A stretch of DNA of 64,000 nucleotides, taken from assembly GCF_029407905.1 (NCBI RefSeq), contig NC_073643.1, forward strand, positions 24,952,001 to 25,016,000, read 5' to 3'. Under the pieces are notes generated by a model. That model made no database searches. It had not been told where the DNA came from and was given only the letters and a program-made list of their open reading frames with translations. The DNA is from Bubalus kerabau. Taxonomy: Eukaryota > Chordata > Mammalia > Artiodactyla > Bovidae. Positions 35,691-47,389 of this stretch are shown here, piece by piece (position 1 is the stretch's first letter; each line of letters starts with the position of its first letter). The position numbers and the translations under genes were made by a program.

Positions 35691-36074
35691 CAGGCTGCTC
35701 TGATGATACCCGGATGTTCCTGGTTGCCATTCAGGTTTCCAAGTCAGTTACCACTATTAATAATGAGTTTTTGTTTTGTTTTAAATAAGCAAGGTTTAAT
35801 TTGTCTTAAAAACATTCATGGTTGTTTGCTTTTTTTAAACCTGCTATCAGGGCAAGCAAACCTGCGGTTTGGATTTGTGCCATGTTTTAGAAGCAGGGAT
35901 TCTCAGCTGAGATGTCTTTCCAAATAGAATTTTCTGCAGATGTGAGTGTCCACTATGAATAATACTTCACAAGCAAAATAGAAGCCATTACAGACGTAGA
36001 GCTGGAAATACTAAATTTACCCTCTAATGTCTTCTTTGTGAAGCTTTCTGTAAGATTTAAAAGAAATTATCTAG

Positions 36075-36203
36075 AGACTTCCCTGGTGCTCCAGTGGTTA
36101 AGAATCCACCTTCCAATGCAGGGGACACAGATTCGATCCCTAGTCAGGGAACTAAGAGCCCACATGCCATGGGGCAACTAAGTACAGCCAAAAATAAATA
36201 ATC
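36075..36203 (+). mobile_element. CHR-type tRNA-derived SINE
   Basis: ACTTCCCTGGTGCTCCAGTG, GGTTAAGAATCCACC, B-box-like GATTCGATCCC, CCACATGCCATGGGGCAACT and the AAAAATAAATAA tail. Confidence 0.92.
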
Positions 36204-36984
36204 TAAACAGACCACTGGAAAAAAGTATTCTCACTGACAAATTAATTGTATCTTCAATATAATTAAAATTATTCTATGGCATTTTGGGGACTTTGATTTA
36301 AGATGAAAAAGAATGATAAATGGCAGGTAAATGACAGGTATCTTTTAACCTTGGAGAATATTTTCATCATATAATAACTTGAATTTTTCTTTTTGAGATG
36401 AAGGGATTATAGTCTTGCTGTTTTGCAACTACTACACATGAGTAACTCTCACTTACGAGTCACTGGGCAAAAAGTTCCAAAGAAATCCCATTGGTATCAG
36501 TGAAATAAAGTCAATCCGGTCGCATGCCATGCGTAAGAAGGGCGTAATGAGGTCTTTGCTGATTAAAGGAATATTTTATTGCACTTGATGGGCATCTGGC
36601 TCTATCTACCGACACAAGGTAAGAGAATATTTACCTGAACTACAAAAGAAATGAAATGTACACCTTGAGGCAAGGGCAATGAATTCCACAGACAATGCCC
36701 TCCATTGTCATTATATGCAAAATGATGAGTGAGTGCCCCAGTACTGAAGTTTGCTACACAGGGAAGGTTTACCATCTGGCCAGTAGGTGGTGCTGAAACC
36801 ACAGCAAAAGGAAAAAGAGTCCTGGCTTTCTGTCTCTCCTGCTCCTGTCAGCAATTTTCTATGTTTCCAAATTCCTCTGTTTAAAGACTGCATCTTGGAA
36901 AAGAGGCAATGATTCTCATAGTCGAAAGTGGTATTTCTTTTTTTGCTCACAGATGTGAGAGAAGGTCACTGAAGAGCACGTGTG

Positions 36985-37206
36985 CATGCATGCCAAGTTA
37001 CTTCAGTTGTGTCTGACTCTTTGCAACTCCATGGACCGTAGCTCACCAGGCTCCTCTGTCTACAGGATTCTCCAGGCAACAATACTGGAGTGGGTTGCCA
37101 TGCCCTTCTCCAGGGGATCTTCCCCATTCAGGGACTGAACCTGTATCTCTTATGTCTCCTGCACTGGCAGGGGGGTTCCTTACCCCATTGCCACTTAGGA
37201 AGCCCT
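36985..37206 (-). mobile_element. Bov-tA SINE
   Basis: Antisense, from AGTTACTTCAGTTGTGTCTG to CATTGCCACTTAGGAAGCCC. Confidence 0.92.
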
Positions 37207-37910
37207 AAACAGCATGCGATGCTTAAAAAGGAGAGTATGATTATCTTAGGGACATGGTTAAGCCCCGGCCTCTACGTGGTACCGGAAGGATGGGTGTATT
37301 GTGTAAAGCTTTCTGCAAAACACAATCAAATCAGTCCACCCACCCTAGCATCTGGGTCACTACTGACTAGCTTGTTTGGAGGTTTGTCTATAATTATAAG
37401 TGAACTTTTTTCTGAAACCCTTTAGGATGGACAAGTATCAATGGGTCCCAGGTCTCTGCAACTGCTGAGATCTGTGTGCTTGGCAGGTAAGACACCCTGA
37501 ACTGAGCTAACAGATTCCTTTCCCTGCTGCATTGCCTGCTTTGAAGTGTGACCTGTATATATATTCAATGCAATTTAAAGAAAGAAGAGGGAAAACGAGG
37601 AGTCCACAATGAAGATTTTTATTACTGCTCTTCATTGGAGGAGAAAGAGGCAACTAGCTGGCAAATATAGACCTGTTGGGAAGAACTCATTTCCAGGGCA
37701 GATTTTGAGGGTCACTGCACATTTAGTTCAATCCTCCGCACCAGAGATAGGGAAACTTTCCTTTCTATTGAGAGCTGCTGACCCAAAGAGTAAAAGAAAA
37801 TCAATTGAGGGTCAGAGAAGTAGAAAGCAACTTAATTTAGTTTATTTTCAGAGAGATGTTACACCTTTTCATGTCTTTTCTATTAGGTACAGGGGACATA
37901 AAAGTCTAAT

Positions 37911-38118
37911 GTGCGTGTGTACTCAGTCATGTCCGATTCTTTCAGACTCCAAGGACTGTAACCTGCCAGACTACTCTGTCCATGGAATTCTCCAAGCAAG
38001 AATACTGGAGTGGGTTGCCATTCATTTCTCCAGGGGATATTCCTGATCCAGAGATTGAACCCACATCTCTAATATGGGTCTCTCCTGCAGTGGCAGGCGG
38101 GTTGTTTACTACCACGTC
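37911..38118 (-). mobile_element. Bov-tA SINE
   Basis: Antisense, from ACTCAGTCATGTCCGATTCT to GTTTACTACCACGTCAGC. The head is diverged. Confidence 0.88.
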
Positions 38119-38601
38119 AGCAAATGTTTATAAAACTCTAAAGGTACATCAAATAATTTAAAATTTATATCCAATATCTTTAAAAGATAGGGGAGTTGAA
38201 AAAGAATGGGAAGGCAAGGAGATGGATAAAAGATCAAAATACAGAAAAAGAGAGCAAGAGAGAGACAGGCAGAGAGTGGCGGAGTTGCCTGCTCCACAAA
38301 CAACGCCCTGTGTTGAAGAAAAAACACAGACACCAAGAGGAAGGCAGGCAGAGGCAAAGACATTTTTGAGAAGTGAAAAAGCAGTCTTTTGGGGAGCAAC
38401 AAACATCCCATGATGTGGTTTTTAGGCTATCAGCATAGAAAACCTTTGTTGGGCAAGATGCATCTTTGTAAATATAGTCATTTACAGAGAAGTTGTGGAA
38501 GGGAGCAAAATCTCCTACTCCGAATCTGTCTCTTTGACAAGTAGATTAATTTAGGCTGATTCTTTCTAAGAAATGGAAGATTCAGAAAGTCTTTCTTTTT
38601 T

Positions 38602-38741
38602 TTTTTTAAAGGTGGTTACTTAAACTTATTTTTTTTTTTATTGGCTACAGCATGCAGGATCTTAGTTCCCTCAAAAGGGATCTAATCCGTGCCCCCTGCA
38701 ATGAAAGTGGGGATTCTTAACCATTGGACCACCAGGGAAGT
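38602..38741 (-). mobile_element. CHR-type SINE with a 21-bp target duplication
   Basis: Antisense element (GGCTACAGCATGCAGGATCT, then GATTCTTAACCATTGGACCA and CCAGGGAAGT). The 21 bases at 38581-38601 are repeated exactly at 38742-38762. Confidence 0.93.
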
Positions 38742-39089
38742 TTCAGAAAGTCTTTCTTTTTTACCTCTCCCTTAGCTTCCTAAAGAATTTAGATAGAGGG
38801 CCTGTTTCCAGAATTGGGCCATAATTAGAGATTGGTGCCAAGGATGTGGGTTAGCTGTGGTGGGAGAAACTTGGTCCAGCCTAGAGCTCAAAGTCCACTC
38901 TGTGTACCAGAGTCTCTGCCTAGCCCAGCAAACATCTGTGTACCAGACATTTGCTTTTCCATTTCTGGGTCCACTGCCTTCTTCTTTGAGTCACAAACTA
39001 GTGCCACCAACATCCTCTCTTGTTCTTACCTAAAGATTCCCATTTGGGGGGAATTATTCAGTTTTCCTGGGTCTCTCCTATGCATACAT

Positions 39090-39212
39090 ATTGGAGGAGG
39101 AAATGGCAACCCACTCCAGAATTCTTGCCTGGAAAATTCCATGGACAAGAGGAGCCTGGCAGGCTCCATGGGGTCACAAAAAGTCAGACATGACTGAGTG
39201 ACTGAGCATGCA
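39090..39212 (+). mobile_element. Bov-A SINE monomer
   Basis: GGAGGAAATGGCAACCCACT to ATGACTGAGTGACTGAGC; no tRNA-derived head. Confidence 0.9.
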
Positions 39213-39702
39213 TGCTCCCGTGTATATCTGTTGTTAAATTTTTGTTTGATTTTTCTTCTGTTAATCTGTCTCATGTCAATTTAATTCTTAGACCAGCTGG
39301 AAGAATGTGAAAGCACAGAGGAAAATGTCTTCCTCTCCTAAAGTTGCATCTTGCTACTTCCACCTAAAGGTGCCTGGAATTTAAGTCAGAGTTCGAATTT
39401 GAACCAAAGTCCCAAATTTTCTACATCGTCATTGAATGTCCTCTACAATGACAGCTGGGTATTGTCATGATCATTACATGAAGCACTGTAGTTTTAATAC
39501 CATGTAAATATATTGTGCTTTGATCAGCATTAAAAATTAGTGAGATATTTTAGAAAGGGATCTATTAAGGGTAAAAAGAGAACTTGCTTTCTGTCTAGGT
39601 TTCGGTTAAAAAAAAAAAAAAAGATAAAAAAAATTAACTACTTCCTCATTCTAGAAACAAGTTAACTACTTGAGTTAAAACCAACAAACAAAACTCCCTA
39701 GA

Positions 39703-39745
39703 AGTATGTGTATGTGTGTGTGTGCGCATGTATGCATGCATGTGT
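39703..39745. repeat. TG/ATGC-rich simple repeat
   Basis: TATGTGTGTGTGTGCGCATG followed by TATGCATGCATGTG, an alternating purine-pyrimidine run. Confidence 0.85.
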
Positions 39746-40486
39746 TCAAATGTCCATTCCTTAAATCTTTTTAAAACTTTACAAGAAATGTACTCATTTC
39801 CTAGAATATCCATTAGAATCTAACAGCTCCTTTTTGGTAGGGAAGATAGTATGACAAGACCAGAGCACAGGTTATAACAAATACACACACACTGTATGAC
39901 TCACGCCAAGTTCCAAGGGTGTCTTTCTGGGCTGCAGTGCAAAAGAGTGAGCAGAGTTTTGCAAATTGCTGCAGCATCAAATAGACCAAAACTCTCAGTG
40001 AGATAAATATGAAAAATCAATTCATTCATTCATCCAAGCAAGCAAGATATACAAGGTACATGCCCTTTGCATTTGTAGATCATTTCTGCAGTTTACAAAC
40101 AGTTTCTCACCCATTTCCATAGCTCTCTCAAGCTTTAATTTAGACTCCAGGGGGAGTTATTTCTGGATTAGGTAGAAAAGCAAACAAGTTCAGATAGATC
40201 GTCTTGCATTTGGCCACTATACCAGGACCCACTGCTTCGCTGAATTCTAGACAGCACCATTTCCACCACGAACAGTGTTACCTGGTGCAACATGGCAGCC
40301 AATAAAATACCCTGCCATTTCCTCCCAGACTGGAAGCCCCCATACAAAGCAGGAGGACCAGAATCAAGCTGGATGCTCAGTTCACTGGAGATATGCCCAA
40401 TCCCAGAGCTTGTCTCAGAAATGGCAGCTGGGGATTATTTCTCATAGAGTAAATGCTATTCTTGGGGTGAGTCTTTGATGTTGACA

Positions 40487-40662
40487 ATGGCTTCCACAGT
40501 GGCTCAGTGGTGAAGAACCCGACTGCCAATGCAGGAGATGTGGGTTTGATCTCTGTGTCAAGCAGATCCCCTGGAGAAGGGAATGGCAACCCACTCCAAT
40601 AATCTTGCCTGGGAAATGCCATGGACAGAGGAGCCTGCAGGACTACAGCCCATGGGGTCACA
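40487..40662 (+). mobile_element. Bov-tA SINE, 3'-truncated
   Basis: Head GTGGCTCAGTGGTGAAGAAC, body to GCCCATGGGGTCACA. A 9-bp duplication, ATGTTGACA, lies at 40478-40486 and 40663-40671, so it inserted already lacking its tail. Confidence 0.92.
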
Positions 40663-40789
40663 ATGTTGACATAGATTTTGCTAAAAGTGTCAGCATGGTG
40701 AAATGTATAAAAGTCTCTATTTACTGTTTTAAAAACGTGGTTTCCAGGTTTGGCCATATGACACACATTGGGGATGTAACCATCAAGAA

Positions 40790-40950
40790 GTCATTTGACT
40801 CTGAGCTATAGTTTTCTCATCTACAATTTGGAAGTGATGGTACTTGACATCCCAGGATGAGTATGAAATTCAAACTGGGTTAATGGGATTTTCACATGCT
40901 TTATAAACCATAAAGTGCTATGCAAGTGTAAGGTACTATTATTACCGTTC
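40790..40950 (+). repeat. MIR SINE remnant
   Basis: TGACTCTGAGCTATAGTTTT, CTCATCTACAATTTGGAAGT and AAAGTGCTATGCAAGTGTAA follow MIR order. Confidence 0.65.
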
Positions 40951-40960
40951 CTATTGACAC

Positions 40961-41278
40961 CGAGGGCTTCCCTCATAGCTCAGTTGGTAAAGAATCTGCC
41001 TGCAATGCAGGAGACCCTGGTTCTATTCCTGGGTCAGGAAGATCCACTGGAAAAGGGATAGGCTACCCACTCCAGTATTCTCGGGCTTCCCTTGTGGCTC
41101 AGCTGTAAAGAATCTGCCTGCAATGTTGGAGACCTGGGTTCGATCCCTCGGTCGGGAATATCCCCTGGAGAAGGGAAAGGCTACCCACTCCAGGATTCTG
41201 GCCTGGAGAATTCCATGGACTGTATAGTCCATGGGGTCGCAAAGAGTCGAACATGACTGAGTGAACTTCACTTTCACT
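40961..41278 (+). mobile_element. Bov-tA SINE with two tRNA-derived heads
   Basis: Two tRNA-like heads (CTCAGTTGGTAAAGAATCTG and CTCAGCTGTAAAGAATCTGC) precede a Bov-A body. A perfect 9-bp duplication, TATTGACAC, lies at 40952-40960 and 41279-41287, so the dimer moved as one unit. Confidence 0.94.
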
Positions 41279-42159
41279 TATTGACACTGAAGATTTGCTT
41301 GGGGAAAAAAGGAAAAGGAGGGAGCTATATTGAGGATAAAAAGAGGATAACATTCTAAAGAGCTCACTATTGTAAGTCATAGTTCCAAGACAGCTGTTGG
41401 CTGCTTAATAAAAGCCAGTGAAGATGACAAAGTAATTTCTGGTTCAAGCATGAATGCTCAAGTACAGGCATTTATGTTCAACTGCCAGATGCTTCAAGCT
41501 AGCAGCTAAATCTGAAGATACCAAACACACTTCATGCACCAACAATATCCTGGCCTCTCAAGTCAGAGCAATGCAGAAAGGTACATCCCCAAAGCAAAGA
41601 ATGTCACTGGAAAATTACCCAGGAGGAGGAGAGACTATGAAACTGATGCGGAAGATGGCAAATTCCACAAGAATCACTAAACTATTGGTTAGAAAAGGAA
41701 GTAAAATATGAATAGAGAAAAAGCAGGATCTAGAGTTTGGGAGATAAGAGAGAAACCTTTGCTGTTTATGCAGACGACTACTCTCCTTGATACTGGAAGA
41801 TGTTACACTCGTTTATGATTTTTGGATATCTGTCAATGGAAGATTTAAAGTTGGTGGTTTAAAAGAGAGTGTTAAAATATTTACCTGTATTCTCTAACCA
41901 AAAGTTAAGGTTGTACTGCATTTATCCAGGTGGTAAGTAATGTGCTTATTAAACATTTTCCTTTTTTAAAATCTTTTAGATAATTTATATGAGGAGAAAA
42001 AAAAAAGTAGACTTACTCTGATGCCTAGTTCTTGTTGACTGGAATTATCACTTTGGGTTCTTGGTGAAAAGGTGCTGATACTATGATGGCCATATCACCA
42101 TTCTTGAACATCATTATCATCATCATCATTTCAGCTTACATATATTGTGGAAGGTATTC

Positions 42160-42240
42160 ACATAATTACAAAGGTTTATTTACCATGTGCCAGGATCTGG
42201 GCTGAACACCTGCATTTATGAGTTCATCAAAATTTAAGCA
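42160..42240 (-). repeat. MIR-like fragment
   Basis: Reverse-complement MIR end, TTATTTACCATGTGCCAGGA, then GGGCTGAACACCTGCATTTA. Confidence 0.5.
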
Positions 42241-42580
42241 TTGTGAAGACAGGGAACACGTCTTTTTCGTTCAGCACAGATGCCTTACACATAGCATTTG
42301 CTGTTTTTTAATCACAGAGTCATGTTCTGCGCTTTTGGGACCACATGGACTATAGCCCGCCAGGCTTCTCAGTCCATGGGATTTCCCAGGCAAGAATACT
42401 GAAGTGGGTTGTCATTCCGTTCTCCAGGGAATCTTCCCGATCCAGGGATGGAACCTTCATTTCCTGTACTACAGGCAGGTTCTTTACCACTGAGTCACCT
42501 GGGAAGCCCCAAATGCAGCATAGTTAATGACAAAATACATGCTTGATAAATATCTTGAGAATGAATGAATTACTAGCAGT
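42240..42580 (+). repeat. L2 LINE 3' end, split by a SINE
   Basis: Left part GTGAAGACAGGGAACACGTC to TACACATAGCATTTGCTG; right part GCTTGATAAATATCTTGAGA then ATGAATGAATT. The order matches the L2 terminus. Confidence 0.6.
42322..42512 (-). mobile_element. Bov-tA SINE inserted in L2
   Basis: Antisense, ending CTGAGTCACCTGGGAAGCCC. Confidence 0.92.
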
Positions 42581-42599
42581 TAAACCTCAATACTCTCAC

Positions 42600-42720
42600 G
42601 ATAAGTATCATTATTATCACCATTTAATAGACAATGAACCTGAGGCTTAAAAAGGCTACATATATTTCCAAGGACACAGACATAGTCAGAGGGAGAAAAC
42701 AGGTATTCCGACCCTGAGTT
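42600..42720 (-). repeat. MIR SINE fragment
   Basis: ATCACCATTTAATAGACAAT, GAACCTGAGGCTTAAAAAGG, then GACACAGACATAGTCAGAGG. Confidence 0.7.
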
Positions 42721-43244
42721 TGGTTGACTGGAAAGCCCTATATGCTATATTTCCATTCCAACATGACTGCAGCTTCCTGCTCGCTTTGATTTATTTTGAA
42801 AGAGGTGTTTGGGTGGCTGCCAATGTTTAGGTATAAATGAGCTTTGCCTAATTCTCTTTTTGTCCTGATAGAATGTGACATGATGTGTTGGAACTAGAGA
42901 TAGTTGCAGGAGTCAAGTCACAAGGAGGAGGAAGAAGAAAAGAGAATCCAACAGAGCCCAGTGTGATGAGATGAGAAAAGGATTCAAGAGATGAATGAGA
43001 AGCATCAGCTACTGGAAAAGCCAGAAAGGAATCATTATACTTTATTGTCAAATGCTCCAAAAGGTGGTCGTCTGGGTTATTTATGGAAACTGGCTCCATA
43101 AATGAAGGCTTAAGCTCAAGAGAAGGAAAAATATGTGGATATAAAACATTTCTAAGTTAACAAAAATCATTTCCACCTATCATATATTGAAAAAAATTGG
43201 ACCTCTTGAATAAAAGGCAATTCTGTTTACAGATTAAAAATGTG

Positions 43245-43435
43245 GACAGTCAGTGGAGCCGGACTTCCTGAGTTTTAATTCTAATTCAATTACTTACTGT
43301 GTTGATCCTAGGAAAATTATTTCATCTCTCAGAGCTTCAGTTGCTTCAGATTTAATAGGAATAAGAACAGATACCTCATACTTTGAGGATTAAGTGAGCA
43401 AACTAATATAAAATTTTGAAAACTGAGCTTACCAC
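43245..43435 (+). repeat. MIR SINE
   Basis: GGAGCCGGACTTCCTGAGTT, ATTACTTACTGTGTTGATCC, CTCTCAGAGCTTCAGTTGCT and TGAGGATTAAGTGAGCAAAC in MIR order. Confidence 0.75.
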
Positions 43436-43440
43436 ATAAT

Positions 43441-43713
43441 GCTGCTGCTGCTAAGTCACTTCAGTCGTGTCCGACTCTGTGTGACCCCATAGATGGCAGC
43501 CCACAAGGCTCCCCCGTCCCTGGGATTTTCCAGGCAAGACCACTGGAGTGGGTTGCCATTTCCTTCTCCAATGCATGAAAGTGAAAAGTGAAAGTCAAGT
43601 CGCTCAGTAATATCCGACTCTTAGCGACCCCATGGACTGCAGCCTACCAGGCTTCTCCGTCCATAGGACTTTTCAGGCAAAAGTACTGGAGTGGGGTGCC
43701 ATTGCCTTCTCCG
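43441..43713 (-). mobile_element. Bov-A2 SINE inserted in a MIR end
   Basis: Complete antisense dimer beginning GCTGCTGCTGCTAAGTCACT. Perfect 12-bp duplication, TTACCACATAAT, at 43429-43440 and 43714-43725. Confidence 0.95.
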
Positions 43714-43879
43714 TTACCACATAATAACTGTTCGCTATTACTAAGAATCTAGCAGAAACAGTGATGCCTCCATATTTCATTCTGAAATGCTGAAATCCTT
43801 GCAATGGCCAACAATGCCCTATCTCACCTCAACTGATACTTTAATTTAAGACAGAAATCTGAAGAACCAATTGACATGT

Positions 43880-44064
43880 ACACACTGCAGTGAGGGAGAT
43901 CTGGGTTCAATCCCTGGGTTGGGAAGATCCCCTGGAGGAGGGTACAGCAACCCACTCTAGTATTCTTGCCTGGAGAATCCCCAAGGACTGAGCAGCCTGG
44001 CAGACTACAGTCCATGGGGTCGCAAAACGTTGGACATGACTGAGCGACTAAGCATAGCACAATC
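43880..44064 (+). mobile_element. Bov-tA SINE, 5'-truncated
   Basis: It starts at the B-box side (GGGTTCAATCCCTGGGTTGG) and runs to CATGACTGAGCGACTAAGC. Confidence 0.9.
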
Positions 44065-44147
44065 AACAAGGACCTAGTGTATAAAACATGAAAAAAGAGA
44101 GAGAGAAAAAAATAAACTGAGCTGTGGAATAAGAAATCAGATCAGAT

Positions 44148-44398
44148 CAGATCAGTCACTCAGTCGTGTCCGACTCTTTGCGATCCCATGAATCGCAGCA
44201 CGCCAGGCCTCCCTGTCCATCACCAACTCCCGGAGTTCACTCAGACTCACGTCCATCGAGTCAGTGATGCCATCCAGCCATCTCATCCTCTGTTGTCCCC
44301 TTCTCCTCCTGCCCCCAATCCCTCCCAGCATCAGAGTATTTTCCAATGAGTCAACTCTTCGCATGAGGTGGCCAAAATACTGGAGTTTCAGCTTTAGC
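44148..44398 (-). mobile_element. BovB 3' end fragment with (GATCA)n terminus
   Basis: Antisense 3' end starting AGATCAGATCAGATCAGTCA and running to GGAGTTTCAGCTTTAGC. It encodes, in antisense, the C-terminal stretch RMRWLDGITDSMDVSLSELR. Confidence 0.94.
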
Positions 44399-44399
44399 A

Positions 44400-44500
44400 T
44401 GCAAATTTTAGCTCTACCACTTACTAGGTGACTGATTATGGGTAGGTCACTTGACTTGTAAGTCAGTTAATTTCCTAACTTTGCTAGTCCTATGGCTGCA
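44400..44500 (+). repeat. MIR SINE fragment
   Basis: TTAGCTCTACCACTTACTAG, GTAGGTCACTTGACTTG. Confidence 0.65.
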
Positions 44501-45561
44501 TGTAGTATGACTAAATCAAGCCAAGTGTGTGATACAAACTATCTATCATCATCATCAACATCTTCATCACTGAGCTTATTTGTACCTGGGTTCCATGTAT
44601 TGTAATGTAAGAACTTTCACAAGAAAATCAGCTTCTCTAACCTGCAGAGATTGGGGTGGGGTAGAGAAAACTTTAATGAGAGAAAGATGTCATAAACCTC
44701 CAAAGCAATGCTGTGGGTCTCTAAGTCCTGACAAAACTGCTCCTACTTTACACGGAAGCAATAGAGGAAACAAATTGACAGCAACTAAAAATGATAACAG
44801 ATGCTCAAAACAATTTGCTGCCAGTGAAAGTATCATAAGGAAATTATCATTGTACATAGACATTTCTTTGCCAGAACAGTGTACAAACATCCAGATAAAT
44901 AGCACAGGTGCTGTTTTGTTCCTGTGCCAGGGCAACGCACCAAGTTTGAAGACATTGCCCGGAATGACATCAAGTCAAGAGACTCTCATGCTTGTTGTAT
45001 TCACATTTCAGGACCTCCATTAACTCTCCGGACATCATCAGACACTGTGAAAAATGCTGAAGACAGGACAATATGACCCTGAGCTGAGAAGATTAATAAC
45101 CGGTGAATAAACTAAACTAGCTCACTGATAGCTTGCTATGCTGATTTCTACAGCTATCTTAATGGATTATTTGAGTAATTTATGGACCACAGCAAAAAAT
45201 ATACTTTACTGAGGGACATGAAAGGTCTAAGCAAAGCTTAGGTGTGTGGTATCTTTAGCTTTTAAATACAGAACCTTTACAAACCTTTGTTTTCCCCTCT
45301 TGTCCTCTATTTCATAATTTTCCAGAGGCCAGAAATCACACAAGGACTAAGGGTTGCTTTCGAAAGCATCAGCACAAACTCCTAAGGAAACTGTAGGACT
45401 GCTCACCTCACAGGGACACCCAAGGTATACTGCTAGACTCTGTACAAGTGATACACACAGGAAGATGGTACTGAACTTCTGAGGGAATGCTACTCTTCGG
45501 CAGGGGTCATAGACTTGACTAGTAATTAAGAAAGCTGGATTCCAACCTGGAGATAGACCTG

Positions 45562-45756
45562 AGAAGTGTTAGTTACTCATTCGTGTCCAACTCTGTGACT
45601 CCATGGACTATAGTCTACTAGGCTACTCTATTGATCAAATTCTCCAGGTAAAAATACTGGAGTGGGTAGCCATTCCCTTCTCCAGGGATCTTTCTGACCC
45701 AGGGTTCAAAGACATGTAGGCAGATTCTTCACCATCTGAACCACCAGCAAAGCCAG
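45562..45756 (-). mobile_element. Bov-tA SINE (diverged)
   Basis: Antisense, from GTTAGTTACTCATTCGTGTC to CTGAACCACCAGCAAAGCC. Confidence 0.88.
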
Positions 45757-45895
45757 ATAGACTTACACGATGCTAAACTTAGATTTAGAATCTTCATCAT
45801 GTTAGTGGCTGACTGTAACATACCCTATTTCTTTTATAAAGTGCAGGCTAAATGATCATGGCTATACAGACAACCTAAGAACAGTAGTAACATAT

Positions 45896-46010
45896 GGTCT
45901 CTAGTCCCTAATAATTCAATGTCTGTCCCCTATTGTCAGCATTGAGGTGGTGTCCTGCACTAGCTTACACACTAGGAACCACAAGGCTTGGCCTCTGGTC
46001 TGTATACTGT
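45896..46010 (+). repeat. 115-bp direct repeat, copy 1
   Basis: Starts GGTCTCTAGTCCCTAATAAT. Aligns without gaps to 47390-47504 with about 19 mismatches (roughly 83% identity by hand count). Family not recognised; the shared word GAGGTGGTGTCCTG and AGGAACCACAAGGCTTG are the best conserved parts. Confidence 0.85.
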
Positions 46011-46149
46011 TCTTAAATAGATACATTACATAGGTCTTGATTTCACAGGGCTTTTCTTTTCCATGCTATCTCACTATAGAGAGCTGGTCAAAAATAATTT
46101 ATATACTGGGATGATTTTATAAAAATATAATGTGAAAAAGCAACAAAAA

Positions 46150-46240
46150 GTAATCACTATGATTATGTGTCAGTTACTGTGCTGTCTTCTCTCCCCAAAT
46201 GACCTCTTTTCCTCTTCATAGTAACTCTATTAGGATTCTG
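46150..46240 (-). repeat. MIR-like fragment
   Basis: GTGTCAGTTACTGTGCTGTC and CTCTTCATAGTAACTCTATT resemble the reverse-complement MIR end. Confidence 0.4.
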
Positions 46241-46429
46241 GGACCTAGCTAAAATCTCTTTCAACAATAGTACAGTTCTTTAAGGTATAAACTATAAGGA
46301 TAGAGAGAAAGGTTTGGAGTTTTAACTATTGAAACTGGGGATGTTGGGAAACCACTGAATGGTGAACAGACATGAAGCCTGATTCTTAGCTGCCTCTGGG
46401 GACTAGACTGATTTTTTTTAATTTTATGG

Positions 46430-46580
46430 GTTTTTATTTTATGTTGTTTTTTAAATTATTATTATTTTTTAGGCTTTACCATGCAGCATGCAGGATCTGT
46501 TCCCTGACCAGGGATCGAACCAATGCCGCCAGAATTGGAAGCATGGAGTCTTAACCACTGGGCCTCCAGGGAAGTCCCCT
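46430..46580 (-). mobile_element. CHR-type tRNA-derived SINE
   Basis: Antisense with a long T-rich leader, then CATGCAGGATCTGTTCCCTG, GGGATCGAACC B-box complement and GGGCCTCCAGGGAAGTCCC. Confidence 0.88.
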
Positions 46581-46666
46581 GACTTAGTCTTTAGAATATC
46601 CCCCCAAAGATGCAGGAAGTGGTGACCTCAGCTGCCACTGGAAGTACAGGTGATGGATCATTGTAC

Positions 46667-46719
46667 ATCAAGTACAAAGATCAAGTACAAAGATCAAGTA
46701 CAAGATGGATCAAGTACAG
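46667..46719. repeat. 13-bp tandem repeat
   Basis: Units ATCAAGTACAAAG at 46667-46679 and 46680-46692, then a 12-bp unit ATCAAGTACAAG and, after ATGG, a partial unit. The word GGATCATTGT lies on both sides. Confidence 0.9.
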
Positions 46720-47389
46720 TACTGGATCATTGTTACTTAGAATGAGTTAAGTCCCCAGATACTTTCCCTTATTCCATGCATCCAGGTGACTAGCTTCCTT
46801 ATCCAGAAGGATGCTGAGATTTTTATTTTCTAAGAAGATAACAGAGGAAGGTTTCTGAGCCAGAGGATACCAGATTCAAATGAGGGTAGCAAGGATTTTT
46901 GTGAATATCTCTATCATGAATGTTGAGGTTCTCAGCTCCCTTCCTCAACATGGCTCCCCAAACACTGGTAGAAAGATGTCTGTTTCTAGGGACTGTGATC
47001 AATTTAAAAGTGATCACATTTTAGTGTCTCAGTCTTCCACGGGACTCAACAACTGAGAATCACTAGACATCTGAGGACAGTTTCTAACATAAAAGATCAA
47101 GCTAAAGACAAATAAAGAAAATCTGTCATTAACATTTTTAGAGAAACAAGAGATACTGAATTTATGCACAGACATATTCCCTACCCAATACCACAAATGA
47201 GGAACATTCAGAGACTAAAAGAGGGCCGCTAGAAATTTAAGTCATGGTAATTGAGTGGTAAAGTGTAACTGGTTTAAGACATGTCCTACAGGCTGGCCTC
47301 CAGGAAAAGAGGAAGCTTTCTGCCTGGCTCCATGGAAACTAGCCTTGGCCCAGGGTTTAAGGCAGTTAATCACAGTCAACTCAACACTT

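Noticed and set aside
36602..36802. Possible Ig-like exon (residues GQMVNLPCVANFSTG) on the minus strand
   Set aside because: The resemblance to an Ig strand is limited to one cysteine context; it does not match CNTN4 Ig5 and there is no paired cysteine or fitting splice pattern.
46667..46719. CRISPR-like array
   Set aside because: The units are directly adjacent with no spacers, and the genome is mammalian.
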